8,691 bases of DNA from Candidatus Gastranaerophilales bacterium (GCA_944325615.1 CALVAU010000152.1:1-8691), one strand, 5' to 3'. Shown: positions 1 to 6,928, numbered from the stretch's first letter. Program-made: numbers and translations. The notes: generated by a model not told the origin, from the sequence alone.

Positions 1-1
1 T

Positions 2-2578
2 CAAAACTTCATACATACGCAAACAACTGCAAATGCCCCTAAAAAAAAGGAAGCACCACATTTTGACATACATCATGAACTTAAAAATAGAAATTTTATA
101 AAACCACTAAAAGGTGAAGGACACCTAATAAAAGGAAATATACTTGATATTCCAAGTAACATGGTACATGGAATAGCTTATGATTTTAAAGCTTTAAAAC
201 ATGCTGTAAAAGGAGAAGCAAACGACCACCAGCTCGGAAAACTTAATGATTTGGGTATGAAGCTGGGCGGGCTTGCTATCGCTAGTTATCTATTTACAAA
301 AAGACAAGCTCCTTCGACAAAAGCAATGGAATTTGTTGGATTAGGTTCATTCTTTGCTTCAATGGCACTTTGGCCAAAACTTGCAATACAATTACCTGCG
401 CGTCTGTTGTATGGATTTAATGTACAACAGCAATACGAAGACAGCATGGGACGCAAAAAACCTTTTTTCCAAGATCCTCAATTCTTACCTTGGGATTTAT
501 ATTCAGATGAAGAAATAAATAAAATCGGCGACTATATGGGAGTGCCAAGAAATATTCAAAACAGAAGAGATTTTATTCAAGAAAAAATGAAAAAAATTGC
601 AATCCAAAGTAATACATTATGGATGCTTACAGCTGGATTTGCAACTCCTGTAATGAGCGCACTTATTTGTAATCAGCTCGAAAAACCCGTAGCTAGTATT
701 CTTTCACCAATCAGAAACTATAATAACAATAAAATTCTAAGCAATTTTAACTCCGCAGTACCAAACGATAAAACTATAATAAAACGCGTTAATGATATCC
801 TATCTATCAACCAAAACAAACCACTAACAAAAGAATTAATGTCTGAAATTTCAAAAGCAATGACTAAAGATTTTATATCCGTATATGTAACAGATGCTAT
901 TGAAAAAGACTTTAAAAAACTTTTTGTAACAGGGAATTACACAATAAGTAACAAATCTATTGCTACAATAATAAAAGAATCTTATAAAGCACTTGGTGGG
1001 GATATACCTCAAGAAATACTTGAAAAAATACTACCTACACAAGAAGAACTTACAAAATATTTTGACTATGAAAAAGGATACTTCCAAAACGAACAAACTC
1101 CTAATCAAATTAACAAAATTTTCAGAGAATACATTAAAGATTTCAAGAAAAAACTAACTGAATATAATAAAAATAATCCTGATCAAAAACTGACATCAGA
1201 ACAAATGGAAGCTATTAAATCTAGAATTATGTATGCTCCGGATGAGTCAAATCCAATACTTAAAGGTTTAAAAACTGAACCTTATGCTGTTTTGAATACA
1301 AATAATCAAAAAATAATCAAATCAGTTACTTCAGCTTTAAATACTCTAAATAACAAGTTAAAAGCAGTTGATAAATTTGTATTGCACCAATTCGGGAATA
1401 TTCAAGAATCTTCAATAGCAGATTTCTGGAACAATACAACACGAGTATTCATAAAATGCCTTAATTTGACACCGGAACAAATTAATTTAATCAAACAAGA
1501 TCGTATGCAGGTTGCTGAAGTTATCAGAAAAGCTTATGATAAAATAGCTTCAGATAGAAAACACTACAATCAAGTAGTAACAGACCTTGCAAAACAAATT
1601 TCAAAAATAAATAATGCTATCAAAAAAATTGATACTAACGACAATGTATTAAAATATACAGAACAAACGAATTTTGACAAACGAATGGATACTATATTCC
1701 AAGAATTTATAGACGAACTCTCCAAAGATTTAAACTTACCAGATGGAGATATGAAAAACATTATAAGCGAATTAACTGCTTCAAATAACGGCTATAATTT
1801 CCCATATAGCAACAATGGTAGTTATAAAGAAATATATAAATCAATGGTTAAAAACAGATTACTCGGAGTTAAGAGCTCATTATACAGAATCCTTAACTCA
1901 CTTGATTTATACAGACGTATAGCTACCGGTACACTGGATGAAAAAACTTTATTCGATAAAGTACCAAGAGAAGTTAGAGAAGACATTATTGAATTGTCAA
2001 AGAGCCTTGGTATAAATGCTCACAGCAGTGACTTCTATACAAAATTCTATAAACAAAGAAATCCAAATCCTGACTTCAATGATATGAGTAATATAAGAGT
2101 CAGAAACGGAAAAGTAATTTATAAATACCATGAAGGACTACATACACCTAATAAAGTTGACATACCTCACGATCCGACATTATTTATAAAATCAATGCTT
2201 TTACAATACAATATGCCAATTAGCAAAGAAACTGATGAAATTTTAAAACCTTTTGCAGATGTTGCTGAAGAATTTAATTCATATAGACAAATTATATTTG
2301 ATAAAGTCGGCAATCTTGAATATATAGAAAAGAAACATCACAAAGTTGGAACGAAATGTGATTTAAACAGCAAAGCAATCTTTAATCTGATAGGCGCATC
2401 AACAGATGAAATCGTTCACAACTATTGTAAACAAGCATACAACACAAGAAAATGGCTTAATATGTTCGGCAAAGCCGGCGCTACATTACTTGGAGTAACC
2501 TTATTTGCTCAATTATTCTTTGGCAAAATGAAGACACCAAAACCTATTCCACAAACAACAGAAACAAAAAAAGGATAA
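2..2578 (+). CDS. Large membrane-associated protein of unknown function (5' end outside window)
   Basis: I do not recognise this protein. The frame is open without a stop from the first codon at position 2, giving 858 visible residues. The first in-frame ATG (161) has no Shine-Dalgarno at proper distance (AAAGGAAA lies about 20 nt upstream), so the true start is probably left of the window. Numbering from the Met at 161, hydrophobic stretches lie near 35-46, 58-78 and 152-172, with a last one at 772-788 followed by a short TP/KP/TT-rich, Lys-ending tail. Between about 180 and 760 is a long, charged, helix-rich region high in Asn, Lys, Ile and Glu with little hydrophobic content. This suggests a membrane-anchored protein with a large soluble middle domain. 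No signal peptide can be judged because the N-terminus is missing. It is followed after 4 nt by the GH13 gene, whose ribosome binding site lies in this gene's last codons, so the two are likely one operon. Confident it is coding; function unknown. Confidence 0.85.
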   Translation, partial: QNFIHTQTTANAPKKKEAPHFDIHHELKNRNFIKPLKGEGHLIKGNILDIPSNMVHGIAYDFKALKHAVKGEANDHQLGKLNDLGMKLGGLAIASYLFTKRQAPSTKAMEFVGLGSFFASMALWPKLAIQLPARLLYGFNVQQQYEDSMGRKKPFFQDPQFLPWDLYSDEEINKIGDYMGVPRNIQNRRDFIQEKMKKIAIQSNTLWMLTAGFATPVMSALICNQLEKPVASILSPIRNYNNNKILSNFNSAVPNDKTIIKRVNDILSINQNKPLTKELMSEISKAMTKDFISVYVTDAIEKDFKKLFVTGNYTISNKSIATIIKESYKALGGDIPQEILEKILPTQEELTKYFDYEKGYFQNEQTPNQINKIFREYIKDFKKKLTEYNKNNPDQKLTSEQMEAIKSRIMYAPDESNPILKGLKTEPYAVLNTNNQKIIKSVTSALNTLNNKLKAVDKFVLHQFGNIQESSIADFWNNTTRVFIKCLNLTPEQINLIKQDRMQVAEVIRKAYDKIASDRKHYNQVVTDLAKQISKINNAIKKIDTNDNVLKYTEQTNFDKRMDTIFQEFIDELSKDLNLPDGDMKNIISELTASNNGYNFPYSNNGSYKEIYKSMVKNRLLGVKSSLYRILNSLDLYRRIATGTLDEKTLFDKVPREVREDIIELSKSLGINAHSSDFYTKFYKQRNPNPDFNDMSNIRVRNGKVIYKYHEGLHTPNKVDIPHDPTLFIKSMLLQYNMPISKETDEILKPFADVAEEFNSYRQIIFDKVGNLEYIEKKHHKVGTKCDLNSKAIFNLIGASTDEIVHNYCKQAYNTRKWLNMFGKAGATLLGVTLFAQLFFGKMKTPKPIPQTTETKKG
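2571..2575 (+). promoter_or_regulatory. Ribosome binding site of the GH13 gene, inside the end of the upstream gene
   Basis: AAGGA lies 7 nt before the ATG at 2583 and abuts the TAA stop (2576-2578) of the preceding gene. Ribosomes finishing the upstream gene would terminate on the site, which suggests translational coupling. Confidence 0.75.
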
Positions 2579-2582
2579 TAAA

Positions 2583-4334
2583 ATGATCAGTGCTACTAAT
2601 TTTTTAACCGAAAAATTAAATACCTTCAAACAGAATGTTTCACAAAATGAAGTTTCTGTTAAGGCTGAACCACAAACCCAGCCAAAAAATTCTGGTTTAA
2701 TTTCTTCATATTTGGAAAACCTTGCAAGAATTAACGCTCCTATTTTAGAAAAATCAGAAAAAACGACTGCAATAGAAACAAAACAAAATATTGAAAATTC
2801 AAAATATCATAATGAATTACGAAAAATGTTCAATAATAATGAAGCTAAAATCCTTGCAATAGTTCCAAGAACATTTAATGCAAAAGATATAAACGGTAAT
2901 GAATATATTGACGGAAACGAAACTCCAGGTACATTTAAAAATGCAATAGAACGTCTTGATGAAATCCAAGCAGAAGGATTTAATACATTCCATATCCTGC
3001 CAATCAATACTCCGGGGAAAAAGAAAGCAATGGGTACAGCAGGATCAGTTTATTCACCTAAAGACCTTTTAGAAATAGATCCGATTTTGCTTGATCCAAA
3101 TGATAAAAGATCACCAATTGAACAGTTTAAAGAATTTACAGATGAATGCCACAAAAGAGGAATTCGAGTAATGCTTGATTTGCCAAGCTGCGCTTCTTAT
3201 GAAATGTTCTTGGAGAAACCTGAATTAATGGCAAAAGAAAGAGACGGTCTTGCAAAAACTCCGCAAGGTTGGAATGATATCAGAATGTTTCAACCTTGGG
3301 AAGATGAAGGTAAAAGAACATTAAATCCAAAACTTCTGGAATTGCATAAACAATTTATTGATATGTGCATAGAGGCTGGAGTTGACGGAATAAGAGCAGA
3401 TGTTTCAAGAGCAAAACCTGTTGAATTTTGGGATATAATTATACCATATTCAAGAATGAGAGATCCTGAGTTTGCTTGGCTTGCTGAAACTTACACTTAT
3501 GAAGATGCTTCACCTCAAGCAAATATGCCGTTTGACCGTCCTGAAGATGCATTAAGAGCCGGATTTGATGCAATCTACGGACAATATCATATATTCCATG
3601 AATGGACAAAAGCAAATACTTTTATTGATTATGTAAAAGAACAACTTGAAATGTCAAATAGGTTGGATAAGGGCAAATCTTTAATAGGCTCTTTTGCTAC
3701 TCACGATGATATATCACCTATGTATCACGGTGGCACTGATTATTGTAATTTAACAATGGGATTACAGATTACTTTGCCTATGTTAAATCCTTATATAGTT
3801 GACGGGTATCAATCCGGAGATTATTACGATTATTCATATAGAGAAAAATATAATCCTGTGACAATGACTGATAACCACGAAATGACAGCTCATGCCGGCA
3901 AACTTGACATTTTCAACCTTTCAAGAAAACCGGGCGGACGTCATCCTGAAATAGGCAAATTTATGACAAAAGCTTTTGAAGCAAGAGATAAATACAATGA
4001 TGTTCTTACAAAAGGATCTTTTATCGAACTTGATAAAAAAGGCGATGATAATGATCAAATTATCGCTTATGCAAGACATTATAAAGGAAAAACTATTCTT
4101 GTAGTTGCAAATAAAAATATAGACCGAGAAGTCGCAGCTATAGTTAAAGTTCCAACACTAAAAGCTGATCAAGAATTAAACAACATTTTACCATCTTACG
4201 GAAAAGAAAGTATATTGCAAGCTGCTGATGGTGAAGTAAGAGTTGATTTAGGACCATCAAGAATTCACGTATTTGAAATTGATACTCCCGATATAGAAAA
4301 ACATACAGATAAAGTTTACAAACAAAACCTTTAG
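2583..4334 (+). CDS. GH13 alpha-amylase-superfamily enzyme, GlgE-like features
   Basis: A 583-residue glycoside hydrolase family 13 protein that should act on alpha-1,4-glucans or related glucosides by hydrolysis or glycosyl transfer. Residues 1-80 are polar and probably disordered, with no signal peptide, so it is likely cytoplasmic. The (beta/alpha)8 barrel begins near 88. D102, N104, N106 and D110 form the DxNxNxxxD loop that binds calcium in many GH13 enzymes, followed by GTFKNAIERLDEIQAEG, the usual first-helix pattern. Region II is GIRADVSRAKP (R271, nucleophile D273), region III is WLAETYT (acid/base E302) and region IV is FATHDD (H374, D375), so the triad is complete. Region I (VMLDLPSCAS, D199) lacks the usual Asn-His. 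That loss, and KPVEFW after the nucleophile, recall GlgE (GH13_3, maltosyltransferase). Residues about 480-565 look like the C-terminal beta-sandwich. Family is firm; substrate and reaction are not. Confidence 0.9.
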   Translation: MISATNFLTEKLNTFKQNVSQNEVSVKAEPQTQPKNSGLISSYLENLARINAPILEKSEKTTAIETKQNIENSKYHNELRKMFNNNEAKILAIVPRTFNAKDINGNEYIDGNETPGTFKNAIERLDEIQAEGFNTFHILPINTPGKKKAMGTAGSVYSPKDLLEIDPILLDPNDKRSPIEQFKEFTDECHKRGIRVMLDLPSCASYEMFLEKPELMAKERDGLAKTPQGWNDIRMFQPWEDEGKRTLNPKLLELHKQFIDMCIEAGVDGIRADVSRAKPVEFWDIIIPYSRMRDPEFAWLAETYTYEDASPQANMPFDRPEDALRAGFDAIYGQYHIFHEWTKANTFIDYVKEQLEMSNRLDKGKSLIGSFATHDDISPMYHGGTDYCNLTMGLQITLPMLNPYIVDGYQSGDYYDYSYREKYNPVTMTDNHEMTAHAGKLDIFNLSRKPGGRHPEIGKFMTKAFEARDKYNDVLTKGSFIELDKKGDDNDQIIAYARHYKGKTILVVANKNIDREVAAIVKVPTLKADQELNNILPSYGKESILQAADGEVRVDLGPSRIHVFEIDTPDIEKHTDKVYKQNL

Positions 4335-4353
4335 GCACATTAAATAAACAAGC

Positions 4354-4386
4354 AAGAGTACAACCTTATCTCAGGTTGTATTCTTT
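4354..4386 (+). terminator. Hairpin terminator after the GH13 gene
   Basis: The arms AAGAGTACAACCT and AGGTTGTATTCTT pair over about 13 bp (one G-U pair) around a 6-nt loop, with an 8-bp perfect core at 4359-4366/4373-4380. The 3' arm ends in TTCTTT, giving a short U-rich tail. It lies 20 nt past the GH13 stop and ends the two-gene operon. Confidence 0.7.
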
Positions 4387-4457
4387 GTGAGAGGATTTTT
4401 ATAAATATATTTATTTTTAACTTTGTTTGTTCTAAAATACAGGCAGAGGTAAGAAAA

Positions 4458-4814
4458 ATGTTACAAGAATTTTTATTTTCAAAAATACATAGAGCAACAG
4501 TTACTGATGCAAATTTAAACTACGTAGGCTCAATCACAATAGATGAAGCATTAATGAAAGCATCAAAAATAAGAGAATGGCAAAAAGTTGAGATACTAGA
4601 TGTTAATAACGGCGAAAGATTTCAGACTTATGTAATAAAAGGGAAGCCTGACAGCGGTTGCATTTGCTTAAACGGAGCTGCAGCAAGAAAAGTTCAACCT
4701 GGAGATAGAGTAATTATTGTATCTTACGTACAATTAACCCCAGAAGAAATTGAAAAACACAAACCAACTATTGTAATGGTTGATGAAAAAAATAAAATTA
4801 CAGAAACCCACTAA
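4458..4814 (+). CDS. panD: Aspartate 1-decarboxylase
   Basis: PanD decarboxylates L-aspartate to beta-alanine, the beta-alanine source for pantothenate and coenzyme A; it acts as a cytoplasmic tetramer. The 118 residues match the family's usual length (about 115-130). The self-cleavage site Gly24-Ser25 is present in NYVGSIT; Ser25 becomes the catalytic pyruvoyl group. Other family residues are in place: K9 and H11 (SKIHRA), R54, T57 and Y58 (ERFQTYVI), and N72 in the hallmark LNGAAAR. AGAGG sits 8 nt before the ATG. No panB or panC lies in the window, so it appears to be a stand-alone gene after the GH13 terminator. I see no PanZ-like maturation factor. Its TAA overlaps the stop of the convergent regulator gene. 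Confidence 0.97.
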   Translation: MLQEFLFSKIHRATVTDANLNYVGSITIDEALMKASKIREWQKVEILDVNNGERFQTYVIKGKPDSGCICLNGAAARKVQPGDRVIIVSYVQLTPEEIEKHKPTIVMVDEKNKITETH

Positions 4815-5125
4815 ATATCAATTGATTTATAAAAACTATAGATAATTTTTACGAGCTTTTGATTTCTATCAAGAGCTTGTATTATTTCAGTTTTCATTTC
4901 TTCTTCAGTTAAATCTTCAAAATAATAGAATTCCCAAGGTCTTACTTGTAATACTTCTGATAGCTTTTGAAGGTTTTCTATAGAAGGTGCATACTTACCG
5001 GTCTCAATGTTGCTCAAACTAGGGACTTCAATACCGACTAACTCTGCTAATTGTTCTTGAGTGTATTTTTTTTGTTTTCGTATTTTCTGTATTTGTTGTC
5101 CCAAAGCTTTTTTTAATTCTTTCAT
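4811..5125 (-). CDS. XRE-family helix-turn-helix transcriptional regulator
   Basis: A 104-residue DNA-binding protein of the Cro/C1 (HTH_3) type. The domain spans about residues 8-62: IQKIRKQKKYTQEQLAELVGI holds the first helices, and VPSLSNIETGKYAPS is the recognition helix and following turn with the typical xSxIExGKxxPS pattern. Residues 63-104 form an acidic stretch then a Lys/Ile helix, perhaps for dimerisation. No metal or ligand-binding domain is visible. I chose the ATG at 5125, not the upstream in-frame ATG at 5137, because GGAGG at 5131-5135 sits 5 nt before it and would lie inside the longer ORF; the longer start has no ribosome binding site. It is divergent from the prepilin-like gene, with an operator-like inverted repeat between them, so autoregulation and control of the neighbour are likely. 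Its TAG overlaps the panD stop by 4 nt. Confidence 0.92.
   Translation of the reverse strand: MKELKKALGQQIQKIRKQKKYTQEQLAELVGIEVPSLSNIETGKYAPSIENLQKLSEVLQVRPWEFYYFEDLTEEEMKTEIIQALDRNQKLVKIIYSFYKSIDI
4850..4881 (+). terminator. Possible panD terminator embedded in the convergent regulator gene
   Basis: TACGAGCTTTTGAT and ATCAAGAGCTTGTA can pair over 14 bp around the loop TTCT, beginning 36 nt after the panD stop. Two pairs are G-U in the panD-sense RNA and would be A-C mismatches in the regulator's own RNA, so the fold favours the + strand. The following tail (TTATTTCAGTTTT) is only moderately U-rich. The hairpin lies within the regulator's coding sequence, where base composition is constrained by protein, so chance is possible. 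Confidence 0.4.
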
Positions 5126-5130
5126 TAATA

Positions 5131-5135
5131 CCTCC
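5131..5135 (-). promoter_or_regulatory. Ribosome binding site deciding the regulator start
   Basis: GGAGG on the minus strand lies 5 nt before the ATG at 5125. It overlaps codons 1-2 of the alternative longer start (ATG at 5137), which rules against that start. Confidence 0.8.
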
Positions 5136-5193
5136 ATTGATATTATGGAGAGATTTTAAGCTCTTTTAAATTATGTTTAAGATTAATTTTATA

Positions 5194-5222
5194 TTGACAA
5201 TTAATGCTAAACATTATACTAT
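5194..5222 (+). promoter_or_regulatory. Sigma70-type promoter of the prepilin-like gene
   Basis: A perfect -35 TTGACA (5194-5199) is followed after 17 bp by TACTAT (5217-5222, 4/6), or after 15 bp by TATACT (5215-5220). Transcription would start near 5229, giving a leader of about 28 nt. The -35 region reads TTGTCA on the other strand, and TATAAT occurs on the minus strand at 5213-5218, so the region may fire in both directions. The minus-strand promoter lacks a good -35. Confidence 0.7.
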
Positions 5223-5239
5223 TTAATTGTTAGCATTAA
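5201..5239. promoter_or_regulatory. Operator-like inverted repeat over the promoter
   Basis: TTAATGCTAA (5201-5210) and its exact reverse complement TTAGCATTAA (5230-5239) flank the -10 region. Extending inward, the half-sites TTAATGCTAAACATTA (5201-5216) and the reverse complement of 5224-5239 agree at 14 of 16 positions, leaving a 7-nt centre (5217-5223) that contains the -10. Each 10-bp arm is itself a TTA-N4-TAA partial palindrome. A repressor bound here would cover the promoter. The divergent XRE protein is the obvious candidate, by position only. Confidence 0.7.
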
Positions 5240-5256
5240 CTTTTTAGGAGAATATT

Positions 5257-5922
5257 ATGTTAAGATATAAAAAAGCCTTTACAATAGCAGAAGTGCTGCT
5301 AACCCTCGGCATAATCAGTATAGTCGCAGCTATGACATTACCGACATTAATAAGCAAATACAAAGAAATACAATTCAAAAGCGCATATAAAAAAGCATAT
5401 TCTGATTTTTCACAGGCGCTACAATCTGGTCTTATAAATCAGGAATTTAATCGAACAACAAACTATGAAGAAATAGCAACAATAGATGAACTAAATCTCT
5501 TGAAAAAAAATTTTAAAATATTAACAGATTGCGGTAACAAAGATATAGGACGCTGTTGGAAAAAAGGAGATACAGTTTGTGGAGGAAGTTGTCAGACTGG
5601 TAATAGCAGTGATGGAATAGATATGGATAACGGAGCACCAGAGACAACAAGAAGCAGCTGTTTTGTTGATATTTCTGGCAGAAGCTGGTGCAGCTATTCT
5701 CGCAACGAAAATATTTTTTTAGTTGATACTAACGGTTTTTCCAACCCGAATCAATTTGGCAAGGATCGTTGGTTATTTACATTTGCAGATTCTGGAAACA
5801 ATTGGGTAAACCAAGGCAAAAAATATAAAAAAATAATCCCATTTAAAAATCAGGATATCATTACTCAGACATTTTTTTGCAAACGCCCGCCCTGTTATTA
5901 TCAAAGCTGGCTTTTGAAATAA
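5257..5922 (+). CDS. Prepilin-like protein with N-terminal cleavage/methylation motif
   Basis: A 221-residue type IV pilin/pseudopilin-like protein. The N-terminus MLRYKKAFTIAEVLLTLGIISIVAAMTLP is a class III leader: a short basic stretch, predicted prepilin peptidase cleavage between A7 and F8 (Ala in place of the common Gly), Glu12 at mature +5, and a hydrophobic helix to about 29 that anchors it in the membrane and drives assembly. A Lys/Tyr-rich amphipathic helix follows (33-58). The globular part has eight cysteines (92, 100, 108, 112, 135, 145, 208, 213), an even number consistent with disulfides outside the cytoplasm. It also has VDTNGFSNPNQFGKDRW (156-172), like the DxNGxxxPNxxGxD segment in many such proteins. 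AGGAG lies 6 nt before the ATG. It stands alone between a promoter and a terminator with no pilus assembly genes nearby, so its system (pilus, type II secretion, DNA uptake) cannot be told. Confidence 0.88.
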   Translation: MLRYKKAFTIAEVLLTLGIISIVAAMTLPTLISKYKEIQFKSAYKKAYSDFSQALQSGLINQEFNRTTNYEEIATIDELNLLKKNFKILTDCGNKDIGRCWKKGDTVCGGSCQTGNSSDGIDMDNGAPETTRSSCFVDISGRSWCSYSRNENIFLVDTNGFSNPNQFGKDRWLFTFADSGNNWVNQGKKYKKIIPFKNQDIITQTFFCKRPPCYYQSWLLK

Positions 5923-5924
5923 TT

Positions 5925-5956
5925 TAGAGCCGTCTGCAATAAGTCAGATGGCTCTA
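5925..5956. terminator. Bidirectional hairpin terminator between prepilin-like gene and yajQ
   Basis: AGAGCCGTCTG (5926-5936) pairs with CAGATGGCTCT (5945-5955) over 11 bp with one G-U, plus a flanking T-A pair, around an 8-nt loop. It starts 3-4 nt after the prepilin stop and ends 6 nt before the yajQ stop. Tails on both sides are A/T-rich (ATTCTATTA on +, TAAATTATTT on -), so it may serve both convergent genes. Confidence 0.75.
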
Positions 5957-5961
5957 TTCTA

Positions 5962-6462
5962 TTATCTGTAATTTGTAAATTGAAGCGGATAATCGTATTT
6001 TTCTTCATTTGATCTTAGCATTCTGATTACTTCTTGCAAATCATCCTTATCTTTACCAGATACTCTTACTGAATCGCCCTGAATAGATGCTTGGACTTTC
6101 TTTTTCATATCTTTAATATCAGCTGTGATTTTCTTTGCTAGCTCTTGGGTAAGACCTTTTTTAAGATTATAAACTTGTCTTACATTGCCACCCAAAGCAT
6201 TTTCTACACCTTGTGGGTCTAAAATTCTGATACTTAAATTTCTTTTTACAAGTTTTGACTGCAAAATATCATAAATATTTCTCAATTTCATTTCATCATT
6301 AGTTGTAATTGTAATAGATTTATCAGCCTCTAAAGAAATATCCGAATTAGAATTTTTTAAATCAAACCTTGAAGAAATTTCTCTTTTTGCTTGATCGACA
6401 GCATTAAGAAGCTCTTGTCTGTCGAACTCTGATACGATATCAAAACTGCAATCTTTTGCCAT
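5962..6462 (-). CDS. yajQ: YajQ-family nucleotide-binding protein
   Basis: A 166-residue member of the YajQ (UPF0234) family: small cytoplasmic proteins with two ferredoxin-like domains that bind nucleotides. Some members have been described as cyclic di-GMP receptors; others bind GTP, ATP or tRNA. Family signatures are FDIVSEFDRQELLNAVDQAKREISSRFDLKNS at the N-terminus (residues 7-38), the central VRQVYNLKKGLTQELAKKI (94-112), KVQASIQGDSVRVSGKDKDDLQEVIRMLRS (122-151), and the ending YPLQFTNYR. It is full length. AGGGGG lies 5 nt before the ATG. The gene sits between two hairpin terminators, so it probably has its own promoter in the short 6463-6507 stretch; TATGAT (minus strand, 6485-6490) is the only decent -10 and lacks a clear -35. 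Which ligand this homologue binds cannot be read from the sequence. Confidence 0.96.
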   Translation of the reverse strand: MAKDCSFDIVSEFDRQELLNAVDQAKREISSRFDLKNSNSDISLEADKSITITTNDEMKLRNIYDILQSKLVKRNLSIRILDPQGVENALGGNVRQVYNLKKGLTQELAKKITADIKDMKKKVQASIQGDSVRVSGKDKDDLQEVIRMLRSNEEKYDYPLQFTNYR

Positions 6463-6501
6463 ATTAACCCCCTATAATTTAACTATCATATAGATAATAG
6501 C

Positions 6502-6532
6502 ACAAAAAAGCGAAGATTTGAATTCTTCGCTT
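6502..6532 (-). terminator. Strong intrinsic terminator of the 57/115-residue gene pair
   Basis: AAGCGAAGA and TCTTCGCTT pair perfectly over 9 bp (6508-6516/6524-6532) around a 7-nt loop. On the minus strand the stem is followed by a run of T (CTTTTTTG), a textbook intrinsic terminator 30 nt past the stop of the 115-residue gene. Confidence 0.85.
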
Positions 6533-6562
6533 ATATATTTTCGGGTTGCATATTTTTTATAA

Positions 6563-6910
6563 CTATGGTGTTGGCGGTGTCGTAGGAGTTTTAGGTTTAA
6601 ACAAATTTTTAAACCAAGCACCTACATTTTTACATTGCTTAGAAAGCCAAGTAAATGCACCTTTTTGTTTTAAGAAAATCACTCCAGCAATTGTGGCTAT
6701 AGTTAATGCTACTTTTTTAAGAGTATTTTTTTCTTTTTTAGCTCTATTTTCATAAACAAATTGATCATTTTGCAATTCTCTTGGCAATCTTATACCGCCC
6801 AAATAATTAGTGTACATTCCAAATCCAGGTACAGGAAGCATACCCAAAGAAGGGGTACGTAACTCCTGATACATTATCGGCATTTGAAAATCATCTGTTA
6901 ATGACGGCAT
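6563..6910 (-). CDS. Small single-TM protein of unknown function
   Basis: I do not recognise this protein of 115 residues. The N-terminal half (1-50) is polar and rich in Met, Pro, Gly and Tyr (for example MLPVPGFGMYTNYLGG), with no signal peptide. A basic segment (58-66, KKEKNTLKK) precedes one short hydrophobic stretch, VALTIATIAGVIFL (67-80). Then come aromatic/basic residues (WLSKQCKNVGAWFKNLFK) and a Pro/Thr tail TPTTPPTP, suggesting an inner-membrane protein with a basic tail. The ATG at 6910 is chosen because GGAG (6917-6920) lies 6 nt before it; the longer frame would begin at TTG (6922), overlapping that site. The 57-residue gene ends 18 nt upstream on the same strand and a strong terminator follows, so the two probably form an operon. 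The overlapping + strand ORF (6546-6755) is a shadow with no ribosome binding site. Confidence 0.72.
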   Translation of the reverse strand: MPSLTDDFQMPIMYQELRTPSLGMLPVPGFGMYTNYLGGIRLPRELQNDQFVYENRAKKEKNTLKKVALTIATIAGVIFLKQKGAFTWLSKQCKNVGAWFKNLFKPKTPTTPPTP

Positions 6911-6916
6911 AACTAT

Positions 6917-6920
6917 CTCC
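6917..6920 (-). promoter_or_regulatory. Ribosome binding site deciding the start of the 115-residue protein
   Basis: GGAG on the minus strand, 6 nt before the ATG at 6910, overlaps the alternative TTG start at 6922, which itself has no site upstream. Confidence 0.7.
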
Positions 6921-6928
6921 AATTCTTT

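Noticed and set aside
161..163. ATG at 161 as the start of the large first gene
   Set aside because: The frame is open all the way to position 2 and no properly spaced ribosome binding site precedes this ATG, so it is most likely an internal Met of a gene beginning outside the window.
1570..1761. Minus-strand ORFs inside the first two genes (1570-1761, 2807-3007, 4144-4338) and inside the DUF3137 gene (7830-8039)
   Set aside because: All overlap confidently coding sequence on the other strand and encode composition typical of reversed A/T-rich genes.
4433..4438. TAAAAT as a panD -10 element
   Set aside because: A start 7 nt downstream would fall within the ribosome binding site (4445-4449), and no good -35 is present; the real panD promoter is unclear.
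6546..6755. 69-residue + strand ORF
   Set aside because: It lies fully antisense to the 115-residue gene, has no ribosome binding site, and reads like a reverse-strand shadow.
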